A stretch of 64,000 nucleotides of DNA from Flavobacteriales bacterium (GTDB lineage: Bacteria > Bacteroidota > Bacteroidia > Flavobacteriales_D > Sanyastnellaceae): contig JAGYJM010000002.1 in assembly GCA_018402085.1 (NCBI GenBank), positions 186,001 to 250,000 on the forward strand. Direction: 5' to 3'. Positions 18,701 to 25,916 of the stretch are shown here, one piece after another. The translations under genes and the position numbers were made by a program. Position 1 is the first letter of the stretch. Each line of letters starts with the position of its first letter. Below the pieces are notes generated by a model, which did no database searches, was not told the DNA's origin, and saw only the letters and a program-made list of their open reading frames with translations.

Positions 18701-20170
18701 GTATGGTACGTACTCACCGGCAACGATGAGCTTACCACCATTTCAACTTGCGGTTCTGTGATTGATTCGAAAATCAATGTTTGGACTGCCGCTGATTGTG
18801 CAGGTCCATTCTCATGTGTGACGCAACTTGACGGTAGCTTCGCTTCTGAAACCGAAGATTTCGAAAGCTGTGGTTTCTTCGATCAGGATGACGTTTCAGT
18901 TTCTTTCATCGCTGATGCTGGTGTGAACTACTATGTATATGTAGGTGCGCAAGACATCGATGGCAACCCGATTACGGATGATAACGGAGCATTTGTTCTC
19001 GACATCACTTGTGAGGCAGTTGTTGAAGGATGTACCAACCCTGTTGCTTACAACTTCGATCCACTCGCAAACGTTGAAAACGGAACGTGTGACTTCTTCT
19101 CACAAACGTGTGGTGGTGGCGCTGGTACCCCTGTACAGTTCAACATGGAAGATAGCTTCGGTGATGGCTGGAACGATGCCACTTACACCATCGAAGATGG
19201 CCTCGGTAACGTTGTAGCTACCGGTGACCTCGATGGCGCACTCTTTACAATTGATGAAGACAACTTCCCGGGACCAGAGTCTGGATTCGACCTGCTCTGC
19301 CTTCAGGATGGATGTTACACTATCATTGTAGGTGGTGGTACATTCGATATCGAAATTAGCTTCGATATCACTGACGAACTCGGTAACGTGCTCGTAAGCG
19401 GCGGTGCCGGTGAATTCCCACTCACGATTGGTGGTGCGATCTGTGGTTGTACAGATAACACAGCGTGTAACTTCGATCCGGTCGCAACAGACGACGACGG
19501 TTCATGTGAGTTCGAATCATGTGCAGGTTGTACAGATAACACAGCGTGTAACTTCGATAACACTGCAACTATCGACGACGGTTCTTGCTGCTTCGATAAC
19601 TGTGTAACTGTTGACATGACTGATAGCTTCGGTGATGGCTGGGACGGTGCCGTTTATGAGATATACTCAATTGATGGTACGCTTGTTGCCACAGGTGATT
19701 TGGATACTGCTGAGTCAGGTGATGGCGCTTCTAACGGACAGGATGTACTCTGCCTGGTAGATGATTGCTACTACATCATTGTGACAGGAGGAGCCTTCCC
19801 GGGTGAGGTAAGCTGGTCACTCTTTGGAGTGAATGGTGGCCCGATCTCAGGTGGTGCACCTACTACGATCGATGACTTTGTAACCTTCTCTGTTGGAGCT
19901 GGTGCATGTGTGACCGGGTGTACTGAGCCTGTAGCTTGTAACTTCGATCCTGCGGCCAACATCGCAGATTGCGAAGCTTGCGAGTACGCAACTTGCCTCG
20001 GTTGTACCTACGATGACGCTGACAATTACGATATGACGGCGACCATCGATGACGGCTCATGTACGTTCTCCATCGCGAACCCATGTCCGACCGACATCAA
20101 CCAAGACGGTATCACCAATACTGCTGACTTGACGCTCTTCCTCGGTGCGTTCGGTACGCCTTGTAATTAA
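15749..20170 (+). CDS. Giant secreted Cys-rich modular protein with dockerin-like C-terminus
   Basis: 1473 residues, signal peptide ending VTAQ at about 26. Modules seen: PPC-like DxWYxF domains (about 26-145, 150-275, 645-775, 783-905, 944-1095), twelve Cys modules of the form GCTDPxACNFDP...DDGSC, and four DSFGDGWNG modules (about 361, 518, 1133, 1290). The repeated acidic Asp-rich loops suggest calcium binding. The protein ends CPTDINQDGITNTADLTL...TPCN, an EF-hand/dockerin-like motif, with no YPNP-type T9SS domain. A large extracellular or surface adhesin-like protein is likely; no enzyme domain is seen. Codon use is similar to the neighbours. Confidence 0.85.
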   Translation: MKKTLLSMRLAALFIGVLAAHTVTAQCTFGGTNFGDVTPAGPGLTNTLTNFAWGGDQYDLNVQAGETYVVSLCNATPSWDSQITIFDETATDVAFNDDFCGLLSEVTFTAATTGLYTVQVNQFFCTTNSGPGLTIDVTWQGTAPPASGGDDCASASPVVCGDSFTGSTVGAPVNIPNDPAFCGTAYGTGGGQWFSYVGTGDLVTVSLCGSSYDTRIHVVSGDCVTQTCVAGNDDFCGLQSELTFTSTLGTQYYFYVNGFGASEGDFVLNVTCAAVVGGCTNPIACNFDPAATVDDGTCEFLSCAGCTDGTACNFDPAATLDDGSCDFSCLGCLDNAACNFDAGASIDDGSCCFDNCLTIDMTDSFGDGWNGATYSITDASTGTVVASGDLDNADSGDGSSAGTDELCLVDGCYFVAVGGGTFDIEVGWTVNGADNPASGGANLGTPALIVVNGGCTPGCTDPTACNFDNTADQDDGSCDFVSCAGCTDPLATNWDPAATIDDGSCVFCAPGEVLAIFDMTDSFGDGWNGATYNVQDVGTGTSVASGDLDGAAIGDGVSVGTDGFCLAPGCYTLTVGGGTFDGEIGWTFSDNLGNNYGSGGAVTGSGIDFGFTGTCGFEGCTDPNANNFDPNASVDDGSCVLPPANNECVNAEAVTCGSTVNGTTIDATDAEGLIGTACGGPTIDSPGVWYIFNAASDQQVIASLCNSAGGDTKIHVYQGDPDCSNLLCIGANDDSCGLLSEIAFAAETGNDYYIYVSEFGGFGTGLDFTLDITCQDCDAIPANDDCVDATPLPTNGSVVPGSLCCANPSDAPNFSAGFATAYDVFFTVNTGTFDDLFFQADNISGTDVGIMVYTGSCGSLVDEVGGIAAGTIAGTLSQFAPFQPFPANTDITFAVFTTDPAGCGDFEIFVEGLILGCTDSAANNFDPLANEDDGSCDYTGVTPANDDCANAEVLTCNTTVTGSTGGATANAPTLLPCDPAPGTGVWYVLTGNDELTTISTCGSVIDSKINVWTAADCAGPFSCVTQLDGSFASETEDFESCGFFDQDDVSVSFIADAGVNYYVYVGAQDIDGNPITDDNGAFVLDITCEAVVEGCTNPVAYNFDPLANVENGTCDFFSQTCGGGAGTPVQFNMEDSFGDGWNDATYTIEDGLGNVVATGDLDGALFTIDEDNFPGPESGFDLLCLQDGCYTIIVGGGTFDIEISFDITDELGNVLVSGGAGEFPLTIGGAICGCTDNTACNFDPVATDDDGSCEFESCAGCTDNTACNFDNTATIDDGSCCFDNCVTVDMTDSFGDGWDGAVYEIYSIDGTLVATGDLDTAESGDGASNGQDVLCLVDDCYYIIVTGGAFPGEVSWSLFGVNGGPISGGAPTTIDDFVTFSVGAGACVTGCTEPVACNFDPAANIADCEACEYATCLGCTYDDADNYDMTATIDDGSCTFSIANPCPTDINQDGITNTADLTLFLGAFGTPCN

Positions 20171-20194
20171 TACGTAACCAAAAACGGGAAAGGG

Positions 20195-20236
20195 GGAGCC
20201 ATGGTGCTCTATGGCTCCTCTCTTTCTTTCTTTATT
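20195..20236 (+). terminator. Hairpin terminator after the giant repeat gene
   Basis: GGAGCCAT (20195-20202), loop GGTGCTCT, ATGGCTCC (20211-20218), then a pyrimidine-rich tract. The T-run is interrupted, so some readthrough into the next gene is possible. Confidence 0.55.
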
Positions 20237-20255
20237 AACTATATATTCTAGCACT

Positions 20256-23200
20256 ATGAAAAAGTTCTTAATACTCTGTGCAGCGGTCTGCACCGGGATG
20301 ATGGGGTCTGCGCAGCTCAACCAGATAACGGTTGATGAGCTTGACGCAGCGACATTTGACTGGGAGAACGATGGTACTGCTGCTGCCCTGCCTGCAGGTT
20401 CTGTGACCTATCGGATTTACGCCGAGTTGCAGGATGCGGCTGATGAGGTCAGCGCGGTGTTCGCGATTGAAAACTGTCACCCGTTGAACATATCAACGAC
20501 GACTTCATTTTTTAATGATTTAGGTTTCGGGGGACTCACAGCAGCGGCTATTAACCCGCTCCTTTTCGGAGTTTTCCCAACAGTTGAGCCTGATTCATAC
20601 GTTACAATCGGTGCACTTGATAATTCTGACGCCGATGCGGCAAACATCAACGTTGCAGCTAACTTGCCTCCAGACGCCTTCTCGAACTCTGTAGGAGGAG
20701 CAGGAGTAAGCATGGTGATTGAAGATGGTGCCTGGTTCTCTCCTGGCGGTATTACCGGCAGTGGTCCTGATAACCGCGTTCTGTTGGGGCAATTCACTAC
20801 TGACGGCGACTTCACTTTTGACATTAACGTTCAGGTTTTTGACGACGGTGACGGTATCAATGGAAACCTTGAGTACGTGCACACTATCGCGTGTGAAGGT
20901 CCTGGTACGCCAAGTGGTGCTGAAGTCACTGACCCATCGCTTTCGTTCCCTTCTGCTCCTGTGGTACCGGGATGTACCGATGGTGATGCATTGAACTTTG
21001 ATGCGGCCGCTACGGTAGATGATGGTTCATGTATCGTACCTGATTGTGACCTTGCAGATGACGAGACGCCTATCGCGCCGACGTCTTCATCAACAATCTG
21101 TTATGACAGTGGCGAAATTACTTCAGTGACTTACACTGCAGACACCCCTGGTGACCAAGTTATTCTTGTGTTCAATGCAGGAACAACTGAAGTAGGTTTC
21201 GATGAGTTTTATGTTTATGATGGTACGTCAAGCGCTGATCCACTGATTGCCGGCCCTATTGACGGTTCACTTGCAGGTCTTACTTACGAGTCTACAAGTG
21301 GTTCACTTACCTTCGAGATTGACGCTGACGGTTCTGTATCATGCGTATCTGGTGCAGAAGACCAAATTGAGTTTGACGTTTACTGTGGGTCACTACCCCC
21401 GGTTTCTGGTTGTACTGATCCAACTGCGTGTAACTTTGACCCATTGGCAACCATTGATGATGGATCTTGTATCGCAGCAGCTTCAAACGATGACTGCGGT
21501 GGTGCGATTGCCCTCACTCCTGGCACAGTGAACGTAGACAACACCAATGCGTGTGGTACGCCAGAGATTCTCGTGGCTCCGGCCGGTACAGGGGACTCTT
21601 GTGAAAGCCAGGATGGTTGGTGCTCATTTGAGACTGATGTTGACAATGACGTTTGGTACTCATTCACTACTCCTGCCGATGATGCTCAGGTGACCATCAC
21701 TACTGTTGAAGATGGTTCATTTACTGTAGATGATACGCAGCTCGCACTTTTTGATGCGTGTGGCGGGAACTTCGTAGCCGGTAACGATGACATCGGTGGC
21801 GGTAACTTCATGTCACAACTCTTCTTTGATTGTGGCGACCTCGCAGCGAACACTACTTACTTCATTCTCGTGGATGGGTACAATGGTGAGTCAGGTACGT
21901 TTGACCTCGAGCTCGTTATTGACGAAGCCATCTGCGTGAATATTCCTGGTTGTACTGACGCTGACGCAATCAACTTCAATGCTGCTGCTACTGCAGATGA
22001 CGGTTCTTGTATCGTGCCTGATTGTGATCCTGCGGACGACGGTGTAGCTATTGCTCCTACTTCATCTGAGACTTACTGCTACGTGAACAACGATAACACT
22101 GCATTTACTTACGTTGCTGACAACGCTGGTGATCAGGTAATCGTTGCCTTTACCGCAGGTACAATCGAAGGATGTTGTGATGAGGTAACCATCTATGATG
22201 GTACTACTGATGCAGATCCTGTAGTCGGTGTATTTACTGACCTTTCAGATCTCGTTGTTGAATCGACTTCAGGTGCGTTGACCGTAGTGTTCACCTCAGA
22301 TTTCTCTGTTTCTTGTGATTCTGGATCGCAAGATCAAGCAGCCTGGGACGTGTACTGTGGTTCAGCTGCTATCGCTGGCTGTACAGATCCAACTGCATGT
22401 AACTTCGACCCGGCAGCGACGACCGATGATGGTTCATGTGTAGCGTGTGCTGACACATGTGTTGACCTCGTAGTTGACGGAGCTGGTTTCCCAGGTGAAA
22501 TCACCTTTGATGTCTTCGACTCTGGTTCTAACCTTGTATACAGTGGAACCGGTTCAGACGGTACAGTAACTCTTTGTCTTGCTGACGGCTGTTACACTGT
22601 AGAAATGTTTGATTCATTCGGCGACGGATGGAACGGCGGTTCTATCGACGTTCAGGTTGGTGGTTCATCGATCGCGGTAATTGATCTCGACGGTGCACCT
22701 CTCGGAGACGGTGATTCAGTTGGCACTGATTTCTTCGATATCGGTGCTACCGGAACTTGTCCGGTGCTCGGTTGTACAGACCCAACGGCATGTAACTTCG
22801 ATGCCGGTGCTGATATCGACGATGGTTCATGTGTGCCTGCTCCTTGCGGTAACGACGTGCCTGCGCTCGCTATTGATCTTCCGATTGACCCTCTCGGTAC
22901 ATGTACCGGACTGGCCGGTGAAGATCTTGCTACAGCAGGTATTTCAGCACCAGAAGGAACATTCCCTGTATTAGGCGCAGGTCTTGACCTGTGGTATTCA
23001 TTCCAGCCTCCTACATCAGGTGTTCGCATTGAAGTGAATACCGTAAGCTTTGATGCAGTTATCGAACTTCAAGATGCTGCTAACAGCCCGGTAGATGCTG
23101 AAGACGTTGTATTCACTAACGATGGTGAGGTTTTGAACATCGGTAACCTCGTTGCCGGTGATACTTACTTCATTCGTGTTACTCAATTCTTCAGCGAAAC

Positions 23201-24179
23201 AGGTGCACTTCCGTTTGACATCTGCGTGCAGAGCATCCCGGATACCCGCTGTGATTACGGTTCTGGTCCATACAGCCTCTGTGATCTCTTCAAAGCTGAC
23301 TGGGTAGGTGCAGATGATTACATCTTCAACTTCACCGCAGATTCTGACGGCACTGAATACTCTGTGCAACAAGGTGGAGCGAATACCTTCCTCCAACTCT
23401 TCAACGCCGGGATTCCATGGGGAGACAGCTACGCAGTTGAAATCAACAGCGTATTTGATCTGACTGATGGTAACGGCGCAACAGAGTCTATTGAAGTTCA
23501 GAATGATGAGCCATGTTCACTTACTGTAAACCCAGAGCCTGTTACTAGCCTGAACCCTGCAGATAACCAGGCCAATGCCGGTGCACGCTTCCTCGGTGAG
23601 TACATTCGTGCGACTCCGTTCGTATGTGGTGTACAGAACTGGACATGGGAGTTTACCAATACAGATGGCGTTCAACTGCCATTCACTTACGAGAGCCCAA
23701 GCAGCAACCGTATCATTCAGATTCTGAGTGTAGATGGTATCCAGCCTGGTGCAGTGTACGAGGTTCGCACACGTCCAAACTTCGCTGCAGGCCCAGGATC
23801 ATTCGGTTCTGTTGAATTGCTTGCGATTATTGGTGCTGCTGGTCTTGATACAGAGATCGAAACTCCGATTGAACTTGTTCAAACCGAAGTAGATCGTCTC
23901 GATATCGATGATGCGGCTGCAGCAATGATTTATCCGAACCCGAACAACGGCGAAATGATGTTCGTAAACGTGAATGAGGTCCCAACCGATCTTGATCGCG
24001 TTCTGATTGACATCTACGACGTTGCTGGTAAGCGTATCGTTAGCGAGCAACTTGCAACTACAGGAGGTTCTAACCTGAACGTTCAAATGCCATTGAGCAA
24101 TCTGAACTCAGGTATGTACATTGTCAACATCATCGTTGGCGATGCTGTGTACACAGAACGACTGACTGTGACTAAGTAA
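20256..24179 (+). CDS. Large T9SS-exported modular protein with CUB-like and Cys modules
   Basis: 1307 residues from MKKFLILCAAV (the frame is open 15 codons further upstream, but the signal peptide begins here). After the signal peptide comes an N-terminal domain shared with the protein at 25917 (about 20-240). Then come two CUB-like domains (about 263-375 and 590-700), PPC-like domains (about 410-560 and 863-1000), one DSFGDGWNG module (about 785) and five GCTDPTACNFDP modules. The C-terminus (AMIYPNPNNGE from about 1223 ... MYIVNIIVGDAVYTERLTVTK) is a T9SS type A sorting domain. Likely surface-anchored or released; substrate unknown. A strong terminator follows. Confidence 0.88.
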   Translation: MKKFLILCAAVCTGMMGSAQLNQITVDELDAATFDWENDGTAAALPAGSVTYRIYAELQDAADEVSAVFAIENCHPLNISTTTSFFNDLGFGGLTAAAINPLLFGVFPTVEPDSYVTIGALDNSDADAANINVAANLPPDAFSNSVGGAGVSMVIEDGAWFSPGGITGSGPDNRVLLGQFTTDGDFTFDINVQVFDDGDGINGNLEYVHTIACEGPGTPSGAEVTDPSLSFPSAPVVPGCTDGDALNFDAAATVDDGSCIVPDCDLADDETPIAPTSSSTICYDSGEITSVTYTADTPGDQVILVFNAGTTEVGFDEFYVYDGTSSADPLIAGPIDGSLAGLTYESTSGSLTFEIDADGSVSCVSGAEDQIEFDVYCGSLPPVSGCTDPTACNFDPLATIDDGSCIAAASNDDCGGAIALTPGTVNVDNTNACGTPEILVAPAGTGDSCESQDGWCSFETDVDNDVWYSFTTPADDAQVTITTVEDGSFTVDDTQLALFDACGGNFVAGNDDIGGGNFMSQLFFDCGDLAANTTYFILVDGYNGESGTFDLELVIDEAICVNIPGCTDADAINFNAAATADDGSCIVPDCDPADDGVAIAPTSSETYCYVNNDNTAFTYVADNAGDQVIVAFTAGTIEGCCDEVTIYDGTTDADPVVGVFTDLSDLVVESTSGALTVVFTSDFSVSCDSGSQDQAAWDVYCGSAAIAGCTDPTACNFDPAATTDDGSCVACADTCVDLVVDGAGFPGEITFDVFDSGSNLVYSGTGSDGTVTLCLADGCYTVEMFDSFGDGWNGGSIDVQVGGSSIAVIDLDGAPLGDGDSVGTDFFDIGATGTCPVLGCTDPTACNFDAGADIDDGSCVPAPCGNDVPALAIDLPIDPLGTCTGLAGEDLATAGISAPEGTFPVLGAGLDLWYSFQPPTSGVRIEVNTVSFDAVIELQDAANSPVDAEDVVFTNDGEVLNIGNLVAGDTYFIRVTQFFSETGALPFDICVQSIPDTRCDYGSGPYSLCDLFKADWVGADDYIFNFTADSDGTEYSVQQGGANTFLQLFNAGIPWGDSYAVEINSVFDLTDGNGATESIEVQNDEPCSLTVNPEPVTSLNPADNQANAGARFLGEYIRATPFVCGVQNWTWEFTNTDGVQLPFTYESPSSNRIIQILSVDGIQPGAVYEVRTRPNFAAGPGSFGSVELLAIIGAAGLDTEIETPIELVQTEVDRLDIDDAAAAMIYPNPNNGEMMFVNVNEVPTDLDRVLIDIYDVAGKRIVSEQLATTGGSNLNVQMPLSNLNSGMYIVNIIVGDAVYTERLTVTK

Positions 24180-24202
24180 TTCTTTTCAAAGGAATCGCAT
24201 AG

Positions 24203-24234
24203 AAAAGGCTCCCCGTGAGGGGAGCCTTTTTTTT
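24203..24234 (+). terminator. Rho-independent terminator
   Basis: A 12-bp perfect stem AAAAGGCTCCCC/GGGGAGCCTTTT with loop GTGA and a T-run to 24234, 24 bp after the stop codon at 24179. Confidence 0.92.
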
Positions 24235-24237
24235 ATT

Positions 24238-24771
24238 GTCCTTACAAGCCCCTGTTGTCCATATAAGAAAGCCACAGAGGTCGCCCACGCGAAAATGGTT
24301 GGAAATAGTCATCTTCCGATTCTACTCGGCCCTGACGAAGCAGGAACAGGCCGACGTGATGACACGCAAGTCGAAGTATTAACGACCGCAGACTACAAGA
24401 ATGACAGCCTGCCACGGAAGAGGCTGATTTGTTCTGCCTGAAAATTTAATTGACTGATTTTCAGGATAAATATTTGAAGTAATAAGTAAATACACCTCTG
24501 CGGGTCACATCGATCGAAATGTAAATACACCCCACGAGGTTTCCAGTAAACGCCGAGGAAGCCACCATTTTTCTTGATTGTTTGAGTTTTTGACTAGCCA
24601 GAGGCGATCGCGAATCATGATTGACCTGAACAGGCTACCCGTCTAGCTGCTGCCTCTCAGTTGGGGCAAGAACAGCGTGCGATAAGCAATACAGCAAATT
24701 TCAAAGTGGAATATGGAAAAATATGAAAAGCCTTTCGTATTTTAGTGTTCTGACCAAAATTGACTCTTGCT
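24238..24771. other. Gene-poor region with inverted and direct repeats
   Basis: About 530 bp without a supported gene. It contains an 8-bp inverted repeat CCTGAAAA/TTTTCAGG with a 13-nt gap (24437-24465) and two direct copies of GTAAATACACC (24486-24496 and 24521-24531, 35 bp apart). A short frame at 24297 onward has no recognisable homology. The region looks like degraded mobile DNA, but no transposase can be identified. Confidence 0.4.
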
Positions 24772-25758
24772 ATGCGCGTTCTCATACTCTGCTTGATGCT
24801 GGGCTTCACCGCCCGATTGAGCGCACAGCACATCAACTTTGATAATGCCGCTTCTCCTCAACATCTCAATACAGCAGTATTCGTAAACATTGAGGAATCT
24901 CTCAGCGAAAGTGAACGTTACCTCCTGAATCATAGATGGACGATGACACGCGGTATGGAGTTCTCAAAAGATGTGGACCCTGCAAGTGCTGCAGATACAT
25001 CGTCAGTCTTCATAACTGCGCACACCTCAGAAGACAGTAGCTATGTGCTACTGCGTCTGTATAGAGGAGGAAACGGTTTCGCCGCTTCAGTGAAGGGAGG
25101 CATGGATCAGTTGGAAAGGAGTGACGCGGCGATGGCAGGTCTGGTTGCTGAAATCCATGCTGTTCCGGAAACGTTTTACGGCCCTCTGCAGGTCACACAC
25201 TTGCTGGGGCTGCAAACCTTTGGTAAATGGGCAAGCCTTTTTGAAGATCGGGATGCTTATGCGCAGAGAATCAGCCATATGGAGTGTTTTCAGAAAGGCC
25301 TCAAAGCTTATGTTGATGCCGAAAAACTTTTGAAACCAAACTACATTCTTCAGCAGGAGAAACGCTCGGAGATGGGATTCGAACAAATTTTCCCAACGAT
25401 CTCGGATGATCTCGACCGTGTCTCACAGCTTCCAAACGCAGAAGCCTACTACCTCAGTCAAGAGGTTGTGAAAAATGCTCAGGGTGATGAACGGGTCACC
25501 ATTATCTACAAACTTAATCAGGGAATCGTTTTTGCCGTTTCTGAAGATGCAGATGGTGGAACGGAGGCTAAAATTCCTTTGGCTTATCTGGAGTATCTGA
25601 CGCGCGATCTTGATGAGGAAGAATACAATAAAGAAGATGCAGAGGTTCGCGCGCAACGCGAGAAAAAAGAAAAAATACTCAAGAAAATGAACCGCGAAAG
25701 CAATGCCTACCGGCTAATGCAAGAACAAACAGTGCGCTACATTGAGCCTGGCAATTAA
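24772..25758 (+). CDS. Exported protein of unknown function
   Basis: 328 residues from the ATG at 24772; a TTG 12 bp upstream is also in frame. MRVLILCLMLGFTARLSAQ is a signal peptide cleaved near residue 19. The rest is soluble, with no lipobox, no sorting domain and no membrane segment, so the mature protein is probably periplasmic. The C-terminal part is charged and helical (EEEYNKEDAEVRAQREKKEK), perhaps a short coiled coil. I do not recognise the family. It lies between the two T9SS cargo genes but has its own intergenic regions on both sides. Confidence 0.7.
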   Translation: MRVLILCLMLGFTARLSAQHINFDNAASPQHLNTAVFVNIEESLSESERYLLNHRWTMTRGMEFSKDVDPASAADTSSVFITAHTSEDSSYVLLRLYRGGNGFAASVKGGMDQLERSDAAMAGLVAEIHAVPETFYGPLQVTHLLGLQTFGKWASLFEDRDAYAQRISHMECFQKGLKAYVDAEKLLKPNYILQQEKRSEMGFEQIFPTISDDLDRVSQLPNAEAYYLSQEVVKNAQGDERVTIIYKLNQGIVFAVSEDADGGTEAKIPLAYLEYLTRDLDEEEYNKEDAEVRAQREKKEKILKKMNRESNAYRLMQEQTVRYIEPGN

Positions 25759-25835
25759 CATTGACGTAATATACCGATCACTGAACCTTCATTGAATGTC
25801 AACTTGAAATCAACCCCGTTCATGGTCAAAGTAAC

Positions 25836-25843
25836 TATTTTTG
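25836..25843 (+). promoter_or_regulatory. Possible -7 box (TATTTTTG)
   Basis: A perfect TAnnTTTG lies 73 bp before the start at 25917. No clear TTG at the expected upstream spacing. Confidence 0.3.
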
Positions 25844-25916
25844 TCGTGCAACTAACAGTACCCTTTGTGTGCTGAGCAAATAACCGATTTAACCAAAGTT
25901 CTTAATGCTTTACAAA

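Noticed and set aside
24297-24441. Short frame in the gene-poor region
   Set aside because: About 48 codons without family resemblance; it may be a decayed fragment but cannot be supported.
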